A stretch of DNA of 64,000 bases from Alterisphingorhabdus sp038748365 (GTDB lineage: Bacteria > Pseudomonadota > Alphaproteobacteria > Sphingomonadales > Sphingomonadaceae): NCBI GenBank assembly GCA_038748365.1, contig JBCDIZ010000013.1:4728-68727 (forward strand), in the 5' to 3' direction. Shown piece after piece: positions 24,512 through 33,159 of the stretch. Made by a program: the position numbers and the translations under genes. The notes under the pieces are model-generated. The model saw only the letters and a list, made by a program, of their open reading frames with translations. It did not search any database and was not told the origin of the DNA. Numbering within the stretch: the stretch's first letter is position 1; each line of letters opens with the position of its first letter.

Positions 24512-25981
24512 TCAACTCTCAAGCTGCTGCAACAGGCTGCGTACATCGCCATCCATGTCGCTGTCACGTTCACGCAGATCCTCAATCAGACGCACCGCAT
24601 GGATAACCGTGCTGTGATCGCGGCCGCCGAATTTGCGACCGATCTCCGGATAGGAACGCGGGGTCAGCACCTTGGCGAGATACATCGCCACCTGACGCGG
24701 ACGCACAATCGCGCGTGCGCGGCGTTTGGAGGCCATTTCGCTGCGATCGAGCTTGTAGAACTGGCATACGGTGCGCTGAATTTCGTCAATCGTAACGCGG
24801 CGCCGATTGGCGCTGAGAATATCAGTCAGCTGGCTCTCGGCAACGCTGAGCGACATCGGTTGCCCGGTAAGCTGGGTATAGGCGATCAGCTTGTTCATCG
24901 CCCCGACCAGTTCGCGCAAATTGCGGCTGATGGTACGGGCGAGGAAATCGATCACCTCTTCAGTCAGCGGTGGCGGCTCCATGCCGTCAATGCGGTGTTC
25001 CAATATCTCGCGCCGCAGCTCGACACCGGCGGGCGCAATATCGGCGACCAGCCCCATGGTCAGGCGTGACAACAGCCGTTGGTCAACGCCGTCCAGTGCC
25101 TGTGGTGCGCGGTCAGAGGCGAATACCAGTCGCTTGCCCGCGGTCATCAGTGCATCAATGGTGTGGAGAAACTCTTCTTGTGTCGAATTCTTGCCGATGA
25201 TGAACTGGACATCATCCACCAGCAGCATGTCGAAACTGCGCAGGCGGTTCTTGAATTCCATCACCTCATTGCGCCGCATCGCCGAGACGAACTCGATCAT
25301 GAACTTTTCTGCCGAGCAATAATAGATGCGCGCGCTAGGCATCGTCTCGGCATAAAGATTGGCGATGGCGTGCATCAAATGGGTTTTGCCCTGACCCGTC
25401 TGCGCCTTGATGTAGAGCGGGCTGAATTGCGGCTTGTCGCGCGCGGCCATACGCTCGCCGGCATTGCGTGCGAGGATATTGTTTTCGCCGACAATGAAAT
25501 TGGCGAAGGTCATATTCCGGTCAATGCCCGAAGCGCCAATTTCAGCGGTTTCGCTGGTGACGGCAAATTCCTGCGGGATCGCCTCAATAGGCCGCTCACC
25601 CTGAGAGGCGCGGACGCGTTGCATCCGGTCATGCCCCGGCTGGGCGATGATGCGGATCTGGCGCACATCAGGACGGGCAATTTTCCAGGCAAGGCTCAGC
25701 CGGTCGGCAAAGCGGTCATTCACCCAATTGGCGGAGAATTCGGAGGGCAGACACAATTCCAAAGTACCGGAATCAACGCAAAAGCGTCCCGGGGTAATCG
25801 GTTTGATCCACTGGCTATGCTGTTGCGCGCCAATATCCTTGCGCAGACCGGCGCTTATATCCTGCCAGTCAGCCAGCAATTCCTGGCTGCAAATCTCGTC
25901 CTTGCTGCCTTCTATCTCGATATTGCCGGTTTCGTTTTTTATTGCCGCATCAACCGCGTTGCCCCCGGTTTTTGTCGCCAT
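24512..25981 (-). CDS. dnaA: Chromosomal replication initiator protein DnaA
   Basis: The protein has about 489 residues. Domain I is at about 30-110 (DWQDISAGLRKDIG, W-IKPI), followed by a linker, then the AAA+ domain from about 160. Walker A reads AQTGQGKTHLMHA, with Ala in place of the first Gly, and Walker B reads MLLVDDVQFI. The C-terminal DNA-binding domain has the DnaA signature GGRDHSTVIHAVRLIEDL. It unwinds oriC and also acts as a transcription factor. The start at MATKTGG is preferred over the ATG two codons earlier. A long AT-rich region with GANTC sites lies upstream. Confidence 0.96.
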   Translation of the reverse strand: MATKTGGNAVDAAIKNETGNIEIEGSKDEICSQELLADWQDISAGLRKDIGAQQHSQWIKPITPGRFCVDSGTLELCLPSEFSANWVNDRFADRLSLAWKIARPDVRQIRIIAQPGHDRMQRVRASQGERPIEAIPQEFAVTSETAEIGASGIDRNMTFANFIVGENNILARNAGERMAARDKPQFSPLYIKAQTGQGKTHLMHAIANLYAETMPSARIYYCSAEKFMIEFVSAMRRNEVMEFKNRLRSFDMLLVDDVQFIIGKNSTQEEFLHTIDALMTAGKRLVFASDRAPQALDGVDQRLLSRLTMGLVADIAPAGVELRREILEHRIDGMEPPPLTEEVIDFLARTISRNLRELVGAMNKLIAYTQLTGQPMSLSVAESQLTDILSANRRRVTIDEIQRTVCQFYKLDRSEMASKRRARAIVRPRQVAMYLAKVLTPRSYPEIGRKFGGRDHSTVIHAVRLIEDLRERDSDMDGDVRSLLQQLES

Positions 25982-25987
25982 ACCCAT

Positions 25988-26682
25988 TGCCCTGATACCT
26001 TCCCGCCAAACTCACCCTGTTTTACCACCTGACTGGATAGCACAACCACGTTTCAGCGCCCCGTACGCTGATCTACTGGGTGTCGGAGGTTGAAGCAAAG
26101 CTTCGTGAATATCCAGACACCATGTTACCCAACCAAACACGCCATTTGCAGACACGCAACCGTTATGCGCCTTTGTGGCGTCATAGACAGATCAGCTTAC
26201 GGAATCTTGCCCTTTAAATACGCTTGGACCCGATAAGCGCAGGCAATAAACTCTAAGCGAGGCAAAGCGTGATGCAGAACCCCAAAATCGTGATACAAAT
26301 ATGTCGTGCGGAAGGCCCGAAAAGAATGTCATCCGTGCCTTCGAAATGAACCTTAAACAGCCCTTGGTGAGTCGAGCAAGGGCACTTTAGTAAAAAAACT
26401 GAAATAATGATTCTTGACAGCAGCTAAGGTATGGAAAAACCTTGATTAGCTATTTAAGTATTTGATTAAAATGTAATTTTTGCCATGGGTCTGCCGCAAG
26501 CCCCTGCGAATCGTAGGAAAAGCTGGGCTGTACCAATTAGTCCATTTTGGGGCTTGTCATAAACGCGTCATCAAACTGTCAATTGGTGTTTACGCATTTA
26601 TCCTGATCTATAATAAAGTGACAAGTGTATCTGACAATGTTCTGTCGCGCTTTGCCAATGATGCGTTGTGTCTCTGGCCATG
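25988..26682. promoter_or_regulatory. Upstream region of dnaA: long, AT-rich, no gene
   Basis: About 700 bases lie between dnaA and the rpsT terminator. The part 26380-26480 is notably AT-rich for this genome. GANTC sites occur at 26202, 26369, 26409 and 26508, and CcrM control of dnaA is known in Caulobacter. I find no TTATCCACA box or convincing open reading frame, so I do not call oriC here. It probably holds the dnaA promoter and a long leader. Confidence 0.45.
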
Positions 26683-26717
26683 AAAAAAGGCATGGCGTCT
26701 TATCTACGCTATGCCTT
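26683..26717 (-). terminator. Rho-independent terminator of rpsT
   Basis: On the minus strand, AAGGCATAGCG (26717-26707) pairs with CGCCATGCCTT (26697-26687) around a nine-base loop, followed by a run of Us (A-run 26683-26688 on the plus strand). It lies about 45 bases after the rpsT stop. Confidence 0.85.
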
Positions 26718-26763
26718 AATTATTTTCGGTCGCGCTTATGCGCCCGCACTGTGATAATTGCGT

Positions 26764-27027
26764 TTAGCCCAGGGCTGCAACCCGCTTGGTCAGGCGCGAG
26801 AATTTACGCGATGCGGTGTTTTTGTGCAGCACGCCGCGGGCAACGCCACGGGCGATTTCCGGCTGAACGGTTTTCAGCGCGGCGACCGCTTTGTCCTTGT
26901 CGCCTGCTTCGCAAGCCGATTCCACGGCCTTGATGTAGGTGCGGATGCGGCTCATGCGGTTAGTGTTGATGACCGCGCGGCGATTATTGCGGCGGATACG
27001 CTTGCGTGCCTGTGGCGTGTTGGCCAT
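26764..27027 (-). CDS. rpsT: 30S ribosomal protein S20
   Basis: The 87-residue basic protein begins MANTPQARKRIRRNNRRAV, the standard S20 opening, with RTYIKAVESACEAGDKDKA and the end HKNTASRKFSRLTKRVAAL. It binds the 5' domain of 16S rRNA during 30S assembly. The ORF extends upstream, but the start at 27027 matches the family. Flanked by mutM and dnaA as in other sphingomonads. Confidence 0.96.
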   Translation of the reverse strand: MANTPQARKRIRRNNRRAVINTNRMSRIRTYIKAVESACEAGDKDKAVAALKTVQPEIARGVARGVLHKNTASRKFSRLTKRVAALG

Positions 27028-27138
27028 AAATTCCTCGATGTAAATCTGCTGAAACGGCGGCAACTGGGACATTGCCCGTTCCGCGAAAGTGCGCCGCTTA
27101 GCGGGAGTCGCGAGCTTCGTCAACAGTTATCGCTGTCA

Positions 27139-27963
27139 TTAACGCTGACAGCATGGGCAATAAAAGGTCGAGCGGCCGGACTGGACAATGCGCTTTATCC
27201 TGCCGCCGCAATCGGCATATTCAACACAGGGCTCGCCCTCACGGCCATAAGCGCGCCATTGGGTTGAGAAATAGCCGAGCTCGCCATCAGGCCGGGCATA
27301 GTCGCGCAAGGTCGAGCCGCCATCGGCTATCGCTTTTTCCAGTACCAGTTTGATCGCGTCTACCAGCGCATTGATCCGCTGCCTCCCGATAAACGCGCCT
27401 TTGCGATTGGGCGATATATGCGCGATATTCAATGCTTCACATACATAGATATTGCCCAGGCCTGCCACGACATGCTGGTCAAGCAACAGCGCCTTGACCG
27501 GCCGCATCCGCCCGGCAAAGGCGGCGGCGAGATGCGCGCCGTCAAAGGCATCACTCAGCGGTTCCGGACCCATTTTCGCAAAGGCAGGAAAGTCGCCCAG
27601 AGCTTCGGTGGTCACCAGATCGACCGAGCCGAAGCGGCGCGGGTCGTTCAGTGCCAATTGATGCCCGCTCTCGGTCTCGAGCAGCAAATGGTCATGCTTG
27701 TCGAGTGCCTCGGGATCAATCCGCCAGCGCCCGGACATGCCGAGATGAAAGATCATGGTGTCGCCGCGATCAGTATCGATCAGGCCATATTTCGCCCGAC
27801 GACCCAAGCCAGTCACAGTCGCGCCCGTCATACGCTGGCGCAGATCAGGCGGCATGGGATGACGCATATCCGCCCGGCGCGGCGTCACTGCTGTCAGGCG
27901 TGCACCGTCCAGCACCGCCGCCAGACCGCGTACCGTGGTTTCAACTTCGGGCAACTCAGGCAT
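27139..27963 (-). CDS. mutM: Formamidopyrimidine-DNA glycosylase
   Basis: The 274-residue bifunctional glycosylase excises 8-oxoguanine. The catalytic N-terminal proline and Glu are in MPELPEVETTVRG. A Lys-bearing KYGLI segment lies near residue 58, followed by the helix-two-turn-helix GLGNIYVCEAL, and the C-terminal zinc finger has four cysteines (CVEYADC ... CPCC). Together with mutY at 55388 it forms the GO repair system. Transcribed towards rpsT. Confidence 0.96.
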   Translation of the reverse strand: MPELPEVETTVRGLAAVLDGARLTAVTPRRADMRHPMPPDLRQRMTGATVTGLGRRAKYGLIDTDRGDTMIFHLGMSGRWRIDPEALDKHDHLLLETESGHQLALNDPRRFGSVDLVTTEALGDFPAFAKMGPEPLSDAFDGAHLAAAFAGRMRPVKALLLDQHVVAGLGNIYVCEALNIAHISPNRKGAFIGRQRINALVDAIKLVLEKAIADGGSTLRDYARPDGELGYFSTQWRAYGREGEPCVEYADCGGRIKRIVQSGRSTFYCPCCQR

Positions 27964-28018
27964 AAATTGCGCTTAACAGGCTTTTTATTGCATGCAACTG
28001 TCTCTACATGGTGAGCGC

Positions 28019-28774
28019 ATGAACGAGACAAATCCGCAGAGCGACACAGAAACTGTATCCTTTGGCTATCAGGACATTGATGCCAGCGAGAAAGAGGGCC
28101 GTGTCGGTGCCATCTTTTCCGGTGTGGCCAGCCGCTATGATCTGATGAACGACGCCATGTCAGGCGGGCTGCACCGGCTGTGGAAGGATCAGTTTGTCGC
28201 CCGCGTCAAACCGCAGGCGGGCGAGGATATTCTCGATATGGCGGGCGGCACCGGCGATATCGCTTTTCGCATGGTCAAATCCGATGCGCATGTCACCGTC
28301 GCCGATATCAATCAGGAAATGCTCGATGTCGGGCTGGATCGTGCGGTCAAGCGCGGCGAAGACCGGCTGGTCTGGTCACAGCAAAATGCCGAGGATCTGG
28401 TGTTCCCGGATCGCAGTTTTGATGCTTATACCATCGCTTTTGGCATCCGTAATGTCACACATATCGATGTCGCGCTGAAAGAAGCACACCGGGTGCTGCG
28501 CTATGGCGGGCGATTTTTCTGCCTTGAATTTTCGACCAGCGAATGGCCGGGTTTCTCAGAAATCTATGACGAATATTCGCATAAGGTGGTGCCCAAGATC
28601 GGCAAATATATCGCCAATGATGAGGACAGCTATCGCTATCTGATCGAATCGATCCGCCGCTTCCCGACGATGCCGGTCTTCGCTGACATGATCCGCGATG
28701 CCGGGTTCGCTAAGGTAAAGGTCGAACCGATTATGGGCGGTCTGGTCGCGATTCATAGCGGCTGGAAGGTCTGA
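28019..28774 (+). CDS. ubiE: Ubiquinone/menaquinone C-methyltransferase
   Basis: The protein has about 251 residues from MNETNPQS. This SAM-dependent methyltransferase acts on the ubiquinone ring precursor. It has the family signature IFSGVASRYDLMNDAMSGG near residue 36, the SAM loop DMAGGTGDIAFR, and HRVLRYGGRFFCLEFS. The ORF could begin at 27992, but 28019 fits homologues. It is followed by ubiB, another ubiquinone gene. Confidence 0.95.
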   Translation: MNETNPQSDTETVSFGYQDIDASEKEGRVGAIFSGVASRYDLMNDAMSGGLHRLWKDQFVARVKPQAGEDILDMAGGTGDIAFRMVKSDAHVTVADINQEMLDVGLDRAVKRGEDRLVWSQQNAEDLVFPDRSFDAYTIAFGIRNVTHIDVALKEAHRVLRYGGRFFCLEFSTSEWPGFSEIYDEYSHKVVPKIGKYIANDEDSYRYLIESIRRFPTMPVFADMIRDAGFAKVKVEPIMGGLVAIHSGWKV

Positions 28775-28794
28775 CATTGATGTGCAGCCCAACA

Positions 28795-28821
28795 TCTCCC
28801 CTCTCGCTTGCGGGAGGGGAG
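28795..28821 (+). repeat. Family B hairpin overlapping the ubiB ribosome binding site
   Basis: CTCCCCTC and GGGAGGGGAG pair around TCGCTTGC. The 3' arm GGGAGGGGAG is also the only Shine-Dalgarno sequence for the ubiB ATG at 28826, so the hairpin would hide it. Confidence 0.65.
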
Positions 28822-28825
28822 TAAG

Positions 28826-30379
28826 ATGACCCGCCCGACAACGCATATTCTTCGCCTGCTGAAATGGGGGCGAATCCTAGCACGGCATGGCGCGTTGCGC
28901 GGGCTGGAAGAATCACCGACCACGCCAGCGCCGGTCAAGCGCCTGTGCCGCATTGCCCGTTTCGGCACCATTCAGCCGAAAACGCCCGACTATGCCGGGG
29001 CCTTTCGCGCCATCGGTCCAGCGGCGATCAAGCTGGGCCAGACATTGGCCACCCGTCCTGATTTGGTCGGCGAGGAAGCGGCGCGCAATCTGCAGGAGCT
29101 ACAGGACAAGCTGCCGCCGGTGGATTATGACGAGATTGTCCGCGAAATTGAGGCCGGGCTTGATGGCCCGCTAGACCAGTTTTTCAGCCATATTGACCCC
29201 GAACCGGTCGGTGCCGCCTCGGTAGCCCAGGTGCATCGTGCGACAACCACCGATGGCCGCGACGTGGCGATCAAAGTGCTGCGCCCCGGCGTACGGCGCA
29301 AATTCGCGCAGGATATTGCCACCTATGAATGGGCCGCGGCGCATGTCGGCGCGATGGGCGGCGAGGCATCGCGGCTGCGTCCCGAACTGGTAATCGCCAA
29401 TTTCAAACGCTGGACCAATAGCGAGCTTGACCTGCGCCGAGAGGCGGCGAGTGCATCGGAGCTGGGCGAGGCGATGAAGGCAGAGCCGGGCTATACCATT
29501 CCCGAGATTGACTGGGACCGCACCTGCGGCACAGTGATGACGCTCGAATGGGTGGACGGCATCAAAATCTCGCGCGTCGAGGAATTGCGCGAGGCCGGGC
29601 ATGATCTTTCTGCCATTGCCAAAAGGCTGGTGCTGGCGTTCCTCAAACAGGCCATCGCCTCGGGCTTTTTCCATGCCGATATGCATCAGGGCAATTTGTT
29701 CGTAAAAGCCGATGGCACCATTGTCGCGATCGATTTCGGCATAATGGGTCGCATTGACCGACGCGCGCGCTATTGGCTGGCGGAGATTCTCTATGGCCTG
29801 ACCATGGGCAATTACAAGCGCGTGGCCGAGATCCATTTCGAGGCCAAATATGTGCCCGATTATCATAATGTCGATGAATTCGCGACGGCGTTGCGTGCGG
29901 TCGGTGAGCCGATGCGCGGTAAGCCGGTGAGCGAATTGAGCGTCGGCCAGATGCTCGACGGCCTGTTCGCCATCACCCGCGATTTCGATATGCAGACCCA
30001 GCCGCATCTGCTGCTGCTGCAGAAAACCATGGTGATGGTGGAGGGCGTAGCCACCGCGCTCGACCCGCAAATCAATATGTGGGACACATCCGGCCCCTAT
30101 GTGCGCGAATGGATACGCGGCGAGCTGGGCCCCGAGGCAGCGATTGCCGACCGCATCAATGATGATCTATCGACCCTGATGCGCCTGCCCGATCTGATCC
30201 GGCGGATTGAAGACAAATTCCCCGCCAAAGGCGGCGCGCCCGAACCCCCGCCGGTGCCCGATATCCCGCTGATCTGGGAAAAACGCGAAGAGCAAAATGG
30301 TGGCGGTTTCTGGCGCTATGCGCTGACGGCGCTGGTTGCTGGCGGAGCTGGGGCTGCGGCGGTTTGGTGGTTGGGGTGA
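28826..30379 (+). CDS. ubiB: UbiB family ubiquinone biosynthesis kinase-like protein
   Basis: The protein has about 517 residues. It belongs to the ADCK/UbiB atypical kinase-like ATPase family needed for ubiquinone synthesis. The KxGQ motif is in KLGQTLATRPDL near residue 68, followed by EPVGAASVAQVHRA (the alanine-rich loop), VAIKVLRPGV, and the catalytic segment FHADMHQGNLF with AIDFGIMG. A C-terminal membrane helix (LTALVAGGAGAAAVWWL) anchors it. The start is fixed by GGGAGGGGAG just upstream. Confidence 0.94.
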   Translation: MTRPTTHILRLLKWGRILARHGALRGLEESPTTPAPVKRLCRIARFGTIQPKTPDYAGAFRAIGPAAIKLGQTLATRPDLVGEEAARNLQELQDKLPPVDYDEIVREIEAGLDGPLDQFFSHIDPEPVGAASVAQVHRATTTDGRDVAIKVLRPGVRRKFAQDIATYEWAAAHVGAMGGEASRLRPELVIANFKRWTNSELDLRREAASASELGEAMKAEPGYTIPEIDWDRTCGTVMTLEWVDGIKISRVEELREAGHDLSAIAKRLVLAFLKQAIASGFFHADMHQGNLFVKADGTIVAIDFGIMGRIDRRARYWLAEILYGLTMGNYKRVAEIHFEAKYVPDYHNVDEFATALRAVGEPMRGKPVSELSVGQMLDGLFAITRDFDMQTQPHLLLLQKTMVMVEGVATALDPQINMWDTSGPYVREWIRGELGPEAAIADRINDDLSTLMRLPDLIRRIEDKFPAKGGAPEPPPVPDIPLIWEKREEQNGGGFWRYALTALVAGGAGAAAVWWLG

Positions 30380-30819
30380 GCGAATACCCAAAGCTATATT
30401 TGCCTGATATTTTGCGACTTTCCCTAGTTGCGGCTTTTGCGGCTAGTTTAGCTACGGCACTATTCTTTGTTTTATTTCAGCTTTTTGATCGCCCAAGCGT
30501 AGGAACCATACTTACACAGATGGTAGTAGGATTTAGTACCGGTCTTATTTTTGTCGCCCCATTCAATATAGGTATGACAATGATTGGTGTATATCTGGCT
30601 CGCCGTCATCAGTGGGCAAGACATTGGCGTGCATGGATTGTTATTGGGTTCTGCGCGGGGGTCATATTCTGTCTAATCACAGCTTTATTCATAAGTATTT
30701 TCAATGGATATGAGCTTGGCGGCTTCATATTCTTAATGGCAATCTGTGCAGCACTTATCGGTGCTTTTGCCAGCATCATGATGCGTTACTTTGCGCGTTA
30801 TTATATATCAGGAGTATAA
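30376..30819 (+). CDS. Multi-pass membrane protein, unknown function
   Basis: The protein has about 147 residues from GTG 30376, which overlaps the ubiB stop as GTGA. It has four predicted transmembrane helices (about 15-37, 48-72, 86-108, 118-138). I do not recognise the family. Codon usage is visibly more A/T-rich in third positions (many ATA, AGA-like and TTA choices) than in ubiB, suggesting recent acquisition. It ends exactly where the convergent gene at 30820 ends. Confidence 0.75.
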   Translation: MSEYPKLYLPDILRLSLVAAFAASLATALFFVLFQLFDRPSVGTILTQMVVGFSTGLIFVAPFNIGMTMIGVYLARRHQWARHWRAWIVIGFCAGVIFCLITALFISIFNGYELGGFIFLMAICAALIGAFASIMMRYFARYYISGV

Positions 30820-31194
30820 CTATCTTCCCTGAACGCGCATCCCGATTAATAGCAGCACAATCGTCACCGCCTCGACTACCATAGGTGCAAAGGGGTCTGC
30901 GCCCACGCCATCGACCATCAGGCTGAAGCATCGCACCAAAAAGGTGATGCCGAGCAGGGCAATAGCAACCCAATAAAGCATCGGGCGATTGGCCGCCGCT
31001 CCCCAGATCATCGCGCCGCCGGTGACCAGAAAATAGGCACAAAAATCGGCACGCAAGGTGGCTAGCCCCTGTATCCCCATCGGCTCCAGCGCAAAATTCT
31101 CCCCGCCGACAAGCGGCGTGAACAGAAAAGTGGTCGCGACATAAAAATATAGCAGGCTGAGCAGCGCAATTAGGCTGCGAACGACAATGGCCAT
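30820..31194 (-). CDS. DUF4345-like small membrane protein
   Basis: The protein has about 124 residues and four transmembrane helices, with loop sequences LVGGENFALEPMGIQGLATLRADF and WVAIALLGITFLVRCFSL typical of the DUF4345 family. Function unknown. It abuts the convergent membrane-protein gene with no space between the stops. The start at MAIVVRS is preferred over the longer frame to 31221. Confidence 0.7.
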   Translation of the reverse strand: MAIVVRSLIALLSLLYFYVATTFLFTPLVGGENFALEPMGIQGLATLRADFCAYFLVTGGAMIWGAAANRPMLYWVAIALLGITFLVRCFSLMVDGVGADPFAPMVVEAVTIVLLLIGMRVQGR

Positions 31195-31326
31195 GGATGG
31201 GTCCCCTCTTGTTTTTTGCACACCCTATCCGGCGTGCGCCGCGACGCCAAGGGGGGATCAGCGTATCGCTCCATCTTGTGACCTGATGCTTGTTTCGCAA
31301 GCGGATTACACGCTATGGCTGCGCGT

Positions 31327-32646
31327 ATGACTCAGCCTAAACATATCCTGCTTATCATCGGCGGTGGCATTGCTGCCTATAAGGCGTGTGAATTGATCCG
31401 GCTGATCCGCAAGGCTGGGATGACGGTGCGTTGCGTGCTGACCGAGGGCGGGGCGCATTTTATTACGCCGATGACGCTCGCGGCGCTAAGCGAGAATGAG
31501 GTGTTTACCACGCTCTGGGATCTCAAAAACGAGACCGAGATGGGGCATATCCAGCTTAGCCGCGAGGCCGATCTGATTGTTGTCTGCCCGGCCACCGCGG
31601 ACCTGATGGCAAAAATGGCTGCGGGCATTTCCGACAGCCTGGCAACCACGGTTCTGCTCGCCACCGATACCCCGGTCATGGCAGTCCCGGCGATGAATGT
31701 GCGCATGTGGCACCATGCAGCGACGCAGCGCAATGTGGCGCAATTGCGTGATGATGGCGTAGTGGTTCTGGACCCGGATGAAGGTGCAATGGCCTGCGGT
31801 GAATATGGCGCAGGGCGGTTGCCGGAGCCGGAACAAATCTTTAGCCACATTATGCAACACCTCGAAACCGTTCGCCCTGAGCTTGTCGAAGGGCCGTACT
31901 TTTCTTCAAGCAAGGACGGGGCTTCGACAGGCTCAGCCCGAACGGAAAATAGAAGCACTCTTCTCGCCGACCAACCCGCCTTTGCCGCCACGGATCACCG
32001 CCCGCTGCATGGCAAACACATACTTGTCACCGCCGGGCCAACACATGAGCCGATTGATCCAGTGCGCTATATCGCCAATCGTTCCTCCGGGCGGCAGGGC
32101 TTCGCTATTGCCGCCGCCGCCGCCGAGGCCGGCGCGCAGGTGACATTGGTCGCCGGTCCGGTGACGCTGGAAACACCACAGGGCGTCACCCGCATCAATG
32201 TCGAAACCGCGCGTCAGATGCAGGCGGCTGTGGAACAGGCATTGCCAGTGGATATTGCGATCATGGTTGCCGCCGTCGCCGATTGGCGCGCTGCTGATCA
32301 AGCGGAACAGAAGATCAAGAAAAAGGGCGACGCGCCCGCGCCATTAGAGCTTTCTGAAAATCCCGATATTCTTGCTGGTCTAGCAAGCCATGAGCAGCGT
32401 CCCGGCCTGCTAATCGGTTTTGCTGCCGAGACCGAGAATGTTATCGCCCATGCTGAGGCCAAGCTGGCGCGCAAGGACTGTGACTGGATCATCGCCAATG
32501 ACGTTTCGGGGGATGTTATGGGCGGTATGTCGAATAGCGTGCATATCGTCCGCAGCGACGGCGTAGAAAGCCTGGACACATTACCCAAGGAGCAGGTCGC
32601 GCGCCTGTTGGTGGAAAGGATTGCAAGCCATGTCAGCGGAGATTGA
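31327..32646 (+). CDS. coaBC: Bifunctional phosphopantothenoylcysteine decarboxylase / phosphopantothenate-cysteine ligase
   Basis: The protein has about 439 residues and carries out two steps of coenzyme A synthesis. The N-terminal CoaC flavoprotein domain (about 1-178) has GGGIAAYKACELIR, the catalytic His in HIQLSREADL, and PAMNVRMWHHAA. The C-terminal CoaB domain (about 225-439) has ILVTAGPTHEPIDPVRYIANRSSG, AAVADWR and IANDVSG. Between them, at about residues 181-206, a 78-base palindromic repeat is inserted in frame (VRPELVEG ... STGSARTE). Both domains look intact. It overlaps dut by 17 bases. Confidence 0.95.
   Translation: MTQPKHILLIIGGGIAAYKACELIRLIRKAGMTVRCVLTEGGAHFITPMTLAALSENEVFTTLWDLKNETEMGHIQLSREADLIVVCPATADLMAKMAAGISDSLATTVLLATDTPVMAVPAMNVRMWHHAATQRNVAQLRDDGVVVLDPDEGAMACGEYGAGRLPEPEQIFSHIMQHLETVRPELVEGPYFSSSKDGASTGSARTENRSTLLADQPAFAATDHRPLHGKHILVTAGPTHEPIDPVRYIANRSSGRQGFAIAAAAAEAGAQVTLVAGPVTLETPQGVTRINVETARQMQAAVEQALPVDIAIMVAAVADWRAADQAEQKIKKKGDAPAPLELSENPDILAGLASHEQRPGLLIGFAAETENVIAHAEAKLARKDCDWIIANDVSGDVMGGMSNSVHIVRSDGVESLDTLPKEQVARLLVERIASHVSGD
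31868..31945. repeat. Family A palindromic repeat inserted in frame within coaBC
   Basis: The element runs from CCGTTCGCCCTGAGCTTGTC to CAGGCTCAGCCCGAACGG, 78 bases or 26 codons, so the reading frame is kept. It falls in the linker between the CoaC and CoaB domains. It is the same element as the intergenic copies at 22332 and 46272. Confidence 0.88.
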
Positions 32647-33076
32647 AATCAGACTGAAGCGCCTGCCGCATGGTGAGGGCCTGCCATTGCCGCAATATGA
32701 GACGGCGGGGGCAGCGGGCATGGATGTGCGCTCTGCGCGCGATGTGATTATCCCGCCGGGCTCCACGGCGCTGGTGCCCACCGGCTTCGCCATTGCCATC
32801 CCTGAGGGCTATGAGGTGCAGGTGCGCCCGCGCTCGGGTCTGGCGCTCAAAAGCGGGCTCACGGTCGCCAATACGCCCGGCACGGTGGACAGCGATTATC
32901 GCGGCGAATTAGGGATCATATTGATCAATCTCGGCCGGGTCGACTTCCTCGTCGATCGCGGCGAGCGTGTGGCGCAGATCGTCGCCGCCCCGGTACAGCG
33001 CGCGCGGATGGTCGAGGTGGAGGAGCTGGACGAGACCGAGCGTGGTGCGGGTGGTTTTGGTTCCACGGGAACCTGA
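32630..33076 (+). CDS. dut: Deoxyuridine 5'-triphosphate nucleotidohydrolase (dUTPase)
   Basis: The protein has 148 residues from ATG 32630. It hydrolyses dUTP to dUMP, keeping uracil out of DNA. The five trimeric dUTPase motifs are visible, including AAGMDVRSA, RPRSGLALKSG, NTPGTVDSDYRGEL and the C-terminal GGFGSTG that closes the site. It overlaps the end of coaBC, an arrangement common in bacteria. Confidence 0.95.
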   Translation: MSAEIEIRLKRLPHGEGLPLPQYETAGAAGMDVRSARDVIIPPGSTALVPTGFAIAIPEGYEVQVRPRSGLALKSGLTVANTPGTVDSDYRGELGIILINLGRVDFLVDRGERVAQIVAAPVQRARMVEVEELDETERGAGGFGSTGT

Positions 33077-33159
33077 GCGGTGCGGGCGCGTTGCCTGATT
33101 AAGGATTGAGACAGCCAGTCCAACCTAATCCATGCTCTCACATTGCCGGAGATATTCTT

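Noticed and set aside
24579..26032. Long + strand ORF (317 residues) opposite dnaA
   Set aside because: It is a shadow of dnaA in another frame; no domain.
26480..26683. A 67-residue ORF upstream of rpsT terminator
   Set aside because: No Shine-Dalgarno, no recognisable domain, and it lies in the AT-rich regulatory gap.
25988..26760. oriC in the dnaA upstream gap
   Set aside because: No TTATCCACA-like box cluster is visible, and in this order the origin is often away from dnaA.
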